Assembly (NCBI GenBank): GCA_024449915.1
Contig: JAMZAV010001820.1
Coordinates: 1-64,000, forward strand
Length of the DNA: 64,000 nt
Direction of reading: 5' to 3'
Source of the DNA: Sweltsa coloradensis
Taxonomy: Eukaryota > Arthropoda > Insecta > Plecoptera > Chloroperlidae
The stretch's first letter is position 1. Every line of letters starts with the position of its first letter. The notes under the pieces were generated by a model. That model worked only from the letters and a program-made list of their open reading frames with translations. It made no database searches and was not told the DNA's origin. This document shows positions 27,401 through 39,800 of this stretch, in pieces. Position numbers and translations under genes: made by a program.

Positions 27401-30400
27401 TGAACTATTTTTGGCGCAAATAATAAAAATATGTCAATAATAATGTTTGTTTTAACATTTTTATGTAATATTACTTACTAAATGTCATCGCCTTGCCCTA
27501 ATATTTGTGCTTGATACTGGAACATTAAAATGATCTAGAGAGAGGTAACATTTTTAAACAAATTAGATGTTACTCTATCTTCACGTTTGGAGCCTACATT
27601 TAGACTAACACCAATAAATAAAGGTAATATTGTTCATATTGTTAATAATAAATATAGTCAAAGAGAAAAATAGTGAAATTTAAAAAATATGACGAAGTAC
27701 TCGGACTTTAATTGGACTCGATACTCGACTCGTTACGATCGTTATTTTAGGTACTCGTTTCGGACTCGACTTAAACTCAAAACCTGGGACTCGCACACCA
27801 CTAATTTTCTCTGTCATTATTTGCATTGATTTGGTTTGTAGATAATGGAAAATCAAAATGTATCAATCACACAACTGAACTACGGCTTTGATTAATTACA
27901 TACCTACACTTATTATTTCGTTGTAAAGACAAAGTGTATTAAAAGTTTAACCATCCATATTATACAAATATAATGCATTTTCAAATTATCTTTATTCTTA
28001 TTGAATAGGCCTTCATTAGTATGATGCCCTCATCAATACATTATAATCTGCTGAATGTTTGTATTTTGTTTTGTACTAGCATTTTTGAACCACTAGATAA
28101 AGATTTTATGACTACCAAAATGTACACATTACAACCATATTTAAATCATATATTCATGTCAGAAAGCTATTTTTTGGTCATTTGACTAAAATATATCTTA
28201 AAAAAATCGCCTCTGGTGGCTGGGGGCTCTGCCCCAAACCCCGAAATGGTCCGTGGGGTACATATGCTTACACTTTAGTAATTGTCTCGGTTTGTAACTT
28301 TCAAAATATGGTCATCTTAAACCTAACACAAGTCCATTGTTGACATCATCAAGACAAGTACCAACCTAACACAAGCCAGTTGTTGACGTCATCAAGACAA
28401 GTACCAACCTAACACAAGTCCGTTGTTGACGTCATCAAGACAAGTACCAACCTAACACAAGTCCGTTGTTGACGTCATCGAGACAAGAATCAACAAGCGC
28501 GTAGGAACTCTTTTTCGAATGGGGGGTAATGGAGAATGATGAGCTAATGAGCTTATTTTGTTAGCTTGTGCATCCTTCCAACTAGCCACTGGTACAGTTT
28601 GCTATAACGCGACCACTTGGAAAGTGAAAGACCCTGGCTCAAATCCCGGTCGGGTTTGTTTGTGAAATTTTTAGATTGTACAACATTTAAAAAATGAATA
28701 TCAGTATTCATTGACAAAACAATTATAAGAAACAGCAACGACTTAACATTTACTGCACATATTTTGTGTTGAGGAAATATTGCATGACTTAAAAAATGAA
28801 TTTAGTCTACAACTTGTTAACTTTGGAGGCTAGCAGGCCTTTGCGCAGGTGCCGACCAATATACCGGCGTTCAATCTGGCGACGGTTCGATCAAGTCATG
28901 CTATCTCCTGCCTTCATTGTGTGGCTGCAGCTTGTGACACAGGATATGGCCCTGCGCGGATAAGATATATAATATATTCATCAGTTTGAAGAGGGAGAAC
29001 CTACGTGGCTTACCGTCGGGCAAACTTTGTTTTATCGATCAACCGGGTATGTGCGCTCAGCGCTCGTTCGTCACCAACTATCTAATCTGCCAAGGTGCTA
29101 TCATACTCAAAATGGTGCTACGATGCGTTCTCCTCGATCCCATTACTTTCAGGCCAGTTGGCTATCATTCCGGTGTTGCAATGATTACTTCATGGGTTAA
29201 TGAGAAAGTGGCAATTCCCCAGTATTTCTAACACCCCATTACGTTAAGATATTGTCATGACAGTTCCCCCATCTCACGACGTGACACCTTTTGTTTGAAC
29301 TGGGCGCATCCACCTGCTCTTCAACATTTCCCATACGACATGTCGTTGTTTACGAAAGTTTGCTAAAGTGCAGGAATGCATTTGGAAACAGTTAATTTAG
29401 AAAGATTGGGTTAATTTATGTTTATTTTTTAGTAAACAACACAATGAGTTTTATAATAGCGTTTGTTCTATAGCAACAGCCCAGCCTGATGTTGTTGCTG
29501 CCACTGCCAGAGAAGCTTGCAGCAACACATTGGCCTAAAATAGATCACATTTTCTGAGTTTCAGTTTCATTTAGATGAAATTGTTGTGAATAGAACTCGA
29601 GATTGATATGAGTTCAAACAATAACTGTGAAAGAATTTATCTTGAGATATAATTTGTGGAGTCCCAAAACCTCGTATTGTTCATTGCAAAAGAAAAAAAA
29701 CGCCTATCTAGTTTTAAAATTATCAGTGTTACAAATTCCAAGATCATATATGATTAATTTCAAAGAAAAACAAGCACATGGGAGTGAGAATCAGTTTGAA
29801 TTTTAAGCTCAATTTCAACCTTCAGTTTTCAAAGTTTCCGACAGGTTTTACCTGGATTAATTTCGACTACCCGGCACCTCCACCAAAATTACGAAATTAT
29901 GCATATTTTGTGGAATGTCGATATTTTGATATGAAGCATTTTGAGCGTACTTGCTTACAAACGATTATTACGATCTCACAATCGCGTTGTATGATCCGGC
30001 ACCTCCACCAAATATACCAGCCAGGATTAATTTAATTTCGACTACGTACCCGGCACCTCCACCAAAACTTTGAAACAAACTTTTTTTTCGCCACTAGTTC
30101 GCGGTATCAATATCGCGAAAATTCGCAAATTGTAAATTAGTACCATTCAATTACAATTCAGATGATTCATGTGCAAACTGAATTTGAAGGGATTATTGCA
30201 ACTTTTAAAATATCACACATTTCGTTCTCACCATTTTTGCACATCTCTACTTATGGGGCATGTTAGAGATTCTTCGATCCCGGAATGTCGTTATTACTAT
30301 GCCCATGTAGTTTAAGACAACCCTGCAAAAACACTGCAGTTGCGAGAGTACATGTCATTGTCCATGTACTAAGTCATTGACACTACTGTACCACCTTCAT

Positions 30401-33400
30401 CGGGGAAAATGATCAGATTTGTTTTCTGGTCGTTAGCTGAGCTCATCCGGATATAAAACTAGCTTGGAAAATCTTAGGATGAGTAGGCGTTGTCAAAACC
30501 TTGTTGGACAACTAAGGCCATACGTAGTCACCCACAACCAAAGCTATACGTAGCCACCCACAACCGAGGCTATACGTAGCCACATACAAGGCATAGTATC
30601 CACAACTGAGGCTATATAGCCACATACAGGCCATAGTAGCCTCCCCAATGACTATACTAGCCATACAAGGCCATACGTAACACCACACAAAGCATCGTAG
30701 CCACACAAGCCCAGACATACGTAGCCACTTTCAAGGCCATATATCAGATGTTCTGTACTTTAGCCACTAGGCCATCGTACAAAACAAGCTTCTAGAAAAG
30801 AGGTCTAGAGAAGAAGGCGATGTAGTCCACAACTGTGCTTGGCACAACAAGGCCATACGTAACACCCACAACCAAGAGGCTATACGTAGCCACAAAACCG
30901 AGGCTAAAAGTAGCCACATACAAGGCCATACGTAACCACCCAAAACCAAAGCTATACGTAGCCACCACAACCGAGGCTATACGTAGCCACATACAAGGCC
31001 ATACGTAGCCTCCCACAACTGAGGCTATACGTAGCCACAACCGAGGCTATACGTAGCCACATACACACACAAACATGGTTTAAATTTACAGTGCGGCTAG
31101 AAGTGTGCTGTAGCCTACCAGCTGGGGTATAGGGTGCGCCCGTAGTCCTGAGGGGCCCGGTTAGGGTCCGTAGGACAATACTTAAAAAATTTAACATTAA
31201 AAATGCTAAAAGTTTATTCATTTAACAGTTATATTTTATAATATATAAAGGTATAATTGTAATACTATATTCGTTTGTGGTAAATAGCACAAATTGCAAT
31301 GCACACATTTTAAATTGCATCCTCAATGATGTACTGAAAATGTGCTTTTTATCTGTCACAAAATCTTCGTCGTCATTCAATAAATTAAATTGTATTTCCC
31401 TCAGATCACAATATCTGTTTTGTTCTCTCAAATTGTTACAGCTTTTTTTTTTTTACTAATTTCTGTATTGTCACCTACGTCACAAAATATAACTTTTGTT
31501 TTGGTGACATATTGATTCAAAACATGAACTGATTTTTAGTAAAATTACAAATAGACTTTTGTTGATATAAGATTTCACTTGCTAGTTTGATATCCTGATA
31601 GAAAATGGTATGAAGGTGGATGGTTTTTAGAAGTCCGTTTATTCCAGCAAAATGTAATTCCACTTTGTCCGTGAAAAACGGATTCAAGTGAAACGTGTGA
31701 AACTGAAATAACACGTGACAAAAAGTAACTTTAACGTTGACCCACTTGTTTTGATGTTGCAAATTCATAAGTTAAATACTTACCAAAACTAAACAAAATT
31801 TAACATTTTTTTATAATACGCAATTTCATTTTCAATCGGGAATAAAATGAGTAAAACGACTTTGATAGTTCGATGACTTCATTGATTGGCCTTGGTACAT
31901 TTCGATAACGGAACCCAACCCAGACTTAGTATATTGTACATCGTCATGAATTATATTTCAATATAATCCAGTTTTCAATCAATTTTCAATAATTTTGTGT
32001 CCCTTCCCTTGGTCCCGATAAAAAATACAATGCATACACTGCTATTTGAATTCAATCCTTCAACTTTAATTTTGGACTGAGTTTGTTAATCTTAACTTAT
32101 ATGGAAATGTTACGAACATAATCTATAAGGATGACTTTTGGTGCACGCATTTTTACGTCTTATTCACAAGTTTTGCACCGATGGACGAAAATTGCAATGA
32201 AAAACTATTTTTCAAATAAGTGAGCTTAGTTTTGTTACTAAAAATTAAGAAACTAGTTGTAGCCTGTGCTGAATTTGAATTTTAAAATGGTTAAATTGTT
32301 GTAATGTCCCACACAAAGAATGTTAAAATTAATTGGCTATTTTTTTATATATCCCTCTTTCACTCAGCCTGCTTTCGTGGATTATCGTAAACAATCAAGA
32401 GAATCAGAGTCGCCTACCAAAAACTACACAGATAACACTGCAGCTATTCGCGTAGATGGATGAACTTTTTCGGTTGAAGTGCTTATATTAAATCCTTTAT
32501 TTCTATGAATTCTGGATAACTTTTTCAACTTTTTCTTTCAAATGGCAAAACCTTACCATAACCTTACTGTCCATGTGAAATTTGAACGTTGTAGCCCCAC
32601 CCGTTTGGTCAGAATCGGCCCAAATATCACGAAAATATCGCATGAAAAATCGGTAAAAATCGTAAAAGTACGATATTCCTGAGAAATATTTCCTCGATTG
32701 TACCAAAAAACGTGGCAAGCCTAAGTTCAGAGATTTCGAAGGTCCCCTCAAATTTTCATTAAGATCGCATATGCCGTTTGCCTGGTAGAGCGCGAACAAA
32801 CAGACAAAAATACAAACAAAAAAAATCCACCCGAGCTAATTTTTTTGTGTGTGGGGGGGGGGGGGGGGAGGGGGTCATTGAAATTGAAGTCTTCGCTTCG
32901 CTTATCCAACTATCATGCCGAATTACGATTATAAAATCGACTTGGGCCCACCAACCAGATGAAAATTAATAGACCCTAGCCCGGGGACTACCGGTTTGCA
33001 ATACTTGCATGCATTCCCGTTGCATGTCTTCTGTCCCTTGGCTGGAAGAAAGTATAGGAAATAACGGGTTCTAAGGCGGAATCTCTGTGGTTGTGACTTG
33101 TGAGCAAACATCACATTAATCCTAAGATTGTCCAACATATTCGCCATGCAGTTAGTTTCAACGTAGGGAATCGTTAGATGTATAGAAACATATAACCAGG
33201 CATTTAATATTCGGAGCGCGCGAGTTCGGTTCAGTGACACTGAGATTGCTTTTAGCACATGGAGTCAAAAATAAAGCCATTAGTTTGTCACGCCGACACG
33301 CTGTTTGTCGGAGGGTGTGGTGGGGTGGGGTGGGGGAGGTGTACACTGCGGCTGTGATGATGGTTTCAGAGCTGAGAAAGTCGTGTCCAATTGCTAATCT

Positions 33401-33844
33401 GGCCTCGTTTCAAATGAGTGTTACAAAGTTATTCGGAGACAAATTCAGTGGAAACAGGCTGCAACTCGCGGTTTGACCTTTAATCTGCGTGCTTTAACAC
33501 TACAAGCAAAATATCTTAAGTGCACTTGGTTGATAGGAGGAAACATTAAATCAAACCGTCTTCTTTGTAACATTGGATTGTGTCCAACATGTCTGCTAGG
33601 TCTACTACGTTGAGATTATTACTGTTGACCATTCTGTAAAATGCTGGACCTCCAAGCTAACAACGCAAATAATAAAGATCATAAAGCTCCAAAATAGCTT
33701 TGCCGTAATCACATCAGTGCCTGATCTTGGAATGCGGCCGGTTTATTTGGCACCACGCAATAAAGTGATGACTAAAAGCTATACTGTGTAACTCCCCCAC
33801 CTTTCCGTGTGTAGGAAAACTTTCTGCTCTGCTCTTACTTACCA

Positions 33845-33875
<31 letters not shown>

Positions 33876-36800
33876 TAATAATAATAATAATAATATATTA
33901 TAGCAGTTGTCGTAAAAGTTTGCCCCGACTGGGGTCAGTGGCGGATCTAGGACATAATCATGGGGGGGGGCGATTTGCGTGCGTATGTACAGTCGTGGGA
34001 AAGGGACTAAGCGCGGACGCACGGGGGGTATAGGGGGCGGAGTCCCCCATTAATTGCGCCGCAGGCGAAAAATTTGAAAATCAGGTTTTTAGAGTGCATT
34101 TGGTGCGTTTTAGAAAAAAGTGGTGGGCGGAAATGCAATACGGAAACAATGTAGTTTGTGTGCACCAATTTGTTTTGTCGTCATGTCGAGCTTACAATTT
34201 ACAGCATTGGCCTAGATTGCAACATTATTATAAACGTTTGATCTTATTTTCAATTCATCATTTTATTTATTTATTAAACGTCTATCCTATTTAGTTAAAA
34301 AACGATTCACATAGGAGGACAACTTAATAAATCGAAGTACACTGATGCAGACACATTTCAGAGGCAAACTAATTATTTCTGACAACATAAAGGAAAGTTG
34401 ATTTTTATTTGGAGTTTTAAATAAATAGCGCCGCAGGCGAAAATTTTGAAAATCAGGTTTTTAGAGTGCATTTGGTGCGTTTTAAAAAAAAGTGGTGGGC
34501 GGAATGCAATACGGAAACAATGTAGTTTGTGTGCACCAATTTGTTTTGTCGTCATGTCGAGCTTACAATTTACAGCATTGGCCGAGATTGCAACATTATT
34601 ATAAACGTTTGATCTTGTTTTCAATTCATCATTTTATTTATTTATTAAACGTCTATCCTATTTAGTTAAAAAACGATTCACATAGGAGGACAACTTAATA
34701 AATCGAAGTACACTGATGCAGACACATTTCAGAGGCAAACTAATTATTTCTGACAACATAAAGGAAAGTTGATTTTTATTTGGAGTTTTAAATAAATAGC
34801 GCCGCAGGCGAAAATTTTGAAAATCAGGTTTTTAGAGTGCATTTGGTGCGTTTTAAAAAAAAGTGGTGGGCGGAATGCAATACGGAAACAATGTAGTTTG
34901 TGTGCACCAATTTGTTTTGTCGTCATGTCGAGCTTACAATTTACAGCATTGGCCGAGATTGCAACATTATTATAAACGTTTGATCTTGTTTTCAATTCAT
35001 CATTTTATTTATTTATTAAACGTCTATCCGATTTAGTTAAAAAAAAACGATTCACATAGGACAACTTAATAAATCGAAGTACACTGATGCAGACACATTT
35101 CAGAGGCAAACTGATTATTTCTGACAACATAAAGGAATGTTGATTTTTATTGGGAGTTTTAAATAAATTGCGCCGCAGGCGAAATTTCGAAAATCAAGTT
35201 TTTAGAGTGCATTTGGTGCGTGCACAATAAAATAATAAAATCATTTTTTTTTAATTTTTAAAGAATCATGGGGGGGGGGGCGATCGCCCCACCGCCCCCC
35301 CCCCCTGTATCCGCCACTGACTGGGGTTCGAACCCAGAACCTCCGGCTTAACGTGCCACAGCTCTACCAATTGAGCCACCGGGACAACAGAACAAACCTT
35401 TACTAAACTGCTAGTTGTTGTGAATGTTGACTTTCATGACATAAATCCAACAGAAGATTGCAATCTGTCAAATCTGAAAGATCACATGGATAAATCCAAT
35501 CACATCTCATCTCCCATGAGTTGGGTAGTATGAATATAGGTTTTTAAGCATAAGCCCGCTTTAAGGACATAGTTATTGATTCATGGCAGTTGTCGTAAAA
35601 GTTTGACCCGACTTGGGTTCGAACCCCAGTCCCCAGATAATTTTTGTTGGAAGCCAGCCCAGGGTGCAATTCATGCCCCTCTTCAGGTGTCTAACTAGGT
35701 ATATGTTGCGGATAGGACAATTGTGAAGTGTTTAAGAGGACTCAATCCCTTGCATTCATATTAACGACTGAGGAAAACCTCGAGAAAAACCTTCAGTCAG
35801 GATTGCCGGTCTCGTCGGTATTTGAACCCGGGACCTCCCGAATCCGTGCGTGTAGCTCTTGAGCCAACACTGTCGGTGCTCTTACTTATAACTCACGGAT
35901 TTTATTATTTTTGTTGTAGATACTTGGACGGTTTAATTTTGACATAATGTCGCTACACTCTTCACTTTTGTATTTTAAGTTAAAAGCCTTTCAAAAGAGT
36001 ATATCATTCGATTTCCGGTCCATCATAGTTTAGTATGATTATTAATTGGAACGTTGATTAGACATGAAAGCCCTTCTGGCTTGTGAGCTACAGGCATTTC
36101 GTCTTCTCACCTCACTCATCGCTCTTAAGTGCGCCCTATCTGACTAAATGCCAACAACCCACCAACATAAATAATACTTTTCTTTTCTTAGGCGTCAACT
36201 ATTAACATAAATACTAATTTTTAGCGTAGAGTTTTTCGATCCGCTCCTGTGGCTTCGCTCCTATGGCTACGCGTCTGTGGCTACGCGTCTTAGCCCTCCC
36301 ACTCGAGTCTCGAGAGCCAAAAGCCAAGACCCAAGAGTCACCACTCTCACACACACACACATCCTAAGCCAAGAAAACGTTGCGTCCAGCGACGGACAGA
36401 TTCACTCATGATTCCGTGCACATTCTCACAAAGTTGCACATTTTGTTTCTGTCGACCAGAATCACATCCTCCTCAACCGGACTAGAGAAACGTATTGAGC
36501 GGACATAGATTGAGTCGTACTGAGCCAGGGACCAGTGGCCACACATTCTGATCACTCTGGTCAATCGCATATTTGCTACTACTGTGGACTGGTGCAGACA
36601 TGCTTCTACGAAGCCAGTGGATTCTAACTGGTAGTAATCTTGAGCGTATATTATGTTGGATGCTCTTGGCAGCGACCATCAGCTGTGCGATCCAATTCAC
36701 CACGAACTGAAAACAGCGCAAATCATTGCCAAAGTCAAGAAGTTAATTATTTCTTTGTAGCAGGACGGGGGACGTTAACAAATAAATCATTATGTATCGG

Positions 36801-39800
36801 TATTTTAGAAGAGAATGTTTCGATGAAAATGATTTATTTTTCGTTTGTTTTGGCTTGAGTGGAATGTCTTGAGATGTGTTTTGTGTTGATAAGTACACCT
36901 CAGTCAGTAAATCTTGGGGTTCTGCCAGTGTACAGTGCTGAGACACGGTACCTTCAACTTCAAGAACATAAGAAAACTAGCAGAATGACAGAAATATTAA
37001 GTTTTCGCTACTAATATGTTGCAACTTTTATTTTACACACGCCAATTGATTCTGAATTCAATTTATCGGAGGTCCGTATCGCGTTTTAACACTGCCAAGA
37101 CACAAAACCTTTAGTAGATTCCAACTCTAGACGTGAGATGACAAGTTCATATCATCAAGTTCAATTTGTTCAGTCCAAGTGACAGTGAATGTTTAATCAG
37201 GGGGGGGATATCAGTTTGAACGCTGACATATTGGTCAGCAGTCGCACATCAAACCTCTCTTCAACGTCTGGTTCCACTTCCACACACGTTTCTTGGCGCC
37301 AGGGTGAGATTTCCGTCTCCCTCGATTGAATTATAACCAGAAGAAAAATATGATTCTGAGATCGTGTGAGGATTACTCCAGCTTTGTTCTATTATCAGCC
37401 GAGCACATAATTCCAACATAACATACCATTTGATTTCATTGCCAACTCCTTCCACAAATTAATGACATAAAACGACAAGACAATCCTTGACGTAGAAGTC
37501 TTTGGTAAATATGCAATTCGTTTAAGTTTAGAAAGGGGACACGTGGCTATTTTCGGATGTGCTTGGAGTGTAGAACTGGCGTAAAGCTGAGACTTTTCTT
37601 TTTCTTATTGCACGAAGCCTAGACATTTGAATGACATCTTTTAAAAGGTTACTTAGCTTTTATCTTGGTAAAAGTACTCGATTGATGAATATAGTTTACC
37701 ATATGATTACAGCGAGCTATACCATGCCAAGAAAAGAAATACGTTGTAACGTGAACTAAGATACTTATAAGAAGCAAAGCTCGACGTACTTTATGTTAAA
37801 TGCAAGAGAAACTGCACTGCAAGTACTTGCTCGCAAGCTGGGGCAATTAAATTACCCCAATGCCCAAACAAGCCCACATCTCCCGCATTGATTCTCGATG
37901 TATGTCAGATCCTATATAAGTTTAGGCTAATAAAATGAAGCTCAATATGCTTGTAAAAAGTAGAGTGACGTGTGGTGGCAGAGCTTTGAGTAATGAAACA
38001 CGGTTGAGCTGCTTCGTCGTGCCTTAGAGGGAGGAAACTGGCAAACTGACAACATCTCCTATTAGCATTTACTAAACTATTCAAACAATTCCAAGCAATG
38101 CTGTTTGATACACTCATACACTCCACGTATCTTTAGCGTGAATGGGTTCTTGCTGCACTTTTTACCTTATCTTATAACAATTGAATATCTTTGCTGTATT
38201 ACTTCTTTGTAATGACATTATGATTACTATATTATTTATTATTATACAATTATATTATAAAATTATTCATTTTTGTTTTTATTGTAACCGTTGAGTGAAT
38301 AATATTCACTCAACGTTGTTACAAACATAGAACTTTCTTTCAATAAGAAAAGTATGTTTGAACTTTCAAGCTGAACTCTTGAGTAAATGCTTCTGTGAAG
38401 GTAGAACGTGTATTTATTTTGTGAGCATCCGTTGTTTTTGCATTTTTCTAGTAAACGACGCGATCTAGAGCCCAACTTTTGGTTATTTGTGATCACCTTA
38501 ATGTCCACAGAACCAAAGAACCCCACAGAACATTGTTGGTTAGGTTCGTTTTTCGCATTTTACTCGTAGTAACAGTGCAAGCTAGAATTTAATGGTTGGT
38601 TATTCGTGATCGCGTAGTTAGGTACTAACCTTAAAGGAGCTATTACCACAAAAAATATGTTAACCACATAATCTATAGCATAATGCTTCACTAAAATGAC
38701 TGTTTAGAAAATTATATTTTGCAACTGTGATTTTACACAAATTTTCCATTTTTTAAATCCAGAAATTTGTGAAAATTGGGGTTTTGTGAAAAATTTTAAA
38801 TCGGCTTTAACCTGCTTTAATTTATTCCACATAGATATACTAGAGCATCGTACCAATCGAAAACGACTCTTTATAACATTGTATCTTGAAACTGTGCACA
38901 AATAACTCTCAAACACGCAAAAATATGCATTCCAAAATCACACCCCTTCTTGTTATTCAGCATATTTTGACCGAACCACTTGTCCAAATTACAAAACAAA
39001 ATATAGAGGATTTGCAGAAAAGGCTGTAGAGTACTTCAATAATGACCAATATTGTTTTGATCAAAATCCTCCAAGGTCACGGGGCTTAAAGATCGTCCCC
39101 ATGTTATTTCTTATGTGATGGGACTTTGCTCGAAAAATACCAAGTTTGCCCAAAAGAAAATCGGGTTATGGTGTACCCAATAATTTTCCTGCTAATTTTT
39201 AAATTCCTAACTAGTTCGCCTGAATGTTTTTTTTTTAAGTTAAGCGAGTGAATACCCTTTTAAAAGCCCATGTTACATTGTTGGCCTCCTCGGTTAGATT
39301 CGGTTTTCGCATTTTCCTCGTAAACGGTGCAAGCTAGAGCTTAGAAACTAGTTCTTTGTTCGACAGAGCTTTTAGATTTACTTGACGAAGAGTTATCAAA
39401 TCATGTGTCAAAGCTAACATTAAGTAATAAATACAATTCATTCGAATTTACAGTGTACCGCGGCTCTACCCACTCAAGTCACATTTAACTAATTTTCAGT
39501 GAGGGACATTAAATTTATTGCAGACCAATCCATGTTTGTAGGTGCCGACACCATCGGAGAGCGAACAACGACCAACTAGAGACCGGCATATTTAAGTTGG
39601 TAACACCGATCAATCAAGCTGGACACGATTCCGCCCGCGGACTGTGCCAGAACGAACAAAGCTAATTCGGATTAACCTTAGAATTTGTATGTGCCTTGTA
39701 GGATGCTACTAAAGTCACCGATTAAAAAAGACAAGTGACTAAAGCGGGAATCGAATTCCCTGGACTTTCTGCATGGGAAGCAGAGCCTCAAACCACACAT

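Larger units (their letters stand above)
25604..28327 (+). mobile_element. Head-to-tail hAT-like dimer with one outer 8-bp target duplication
   Basis: AACCTAAC at 25604-25611 and again at 28320-28327 flanks two copies in the same direction: 25612-26966 (1355 bp) and 26968-28319 (1352 bp), separated by one C. Each begins TAAGGTAACCAGA and ends GGTCA(C/T)CTTA, giving inverted termini TAAGGTRACC. Each holds CCGGTACAGT.CCGTTTTCAG near the left end and GGGGCTCTGCCCCAAACCCC near the right end. Both contain the same smaller MITE at the same place, so that insertion came before the doubling. The 8-bp duplication and the terminal form suggest the hAT superfamily. No transposase is present. Confidence 0.8.

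Noticed and set aside
30512..31221. Overlapping minus-strand frames rich in Trp, Tyr and Leu
   Set aside because: Translation of a minisatellite.
34373..34995. Identical 83-codon frames repeated at 371-bp spacing
   Set aside because: They lie in the tandem units of a non-autonomous hAT element; no domain, and the repeat explains the identity.
35320..35395. A working tRNA gene on the minus strand
   Set aside because: A and B boxes are good, but the acceptor ends do not pair and a SINE tail shared with other copies follows.
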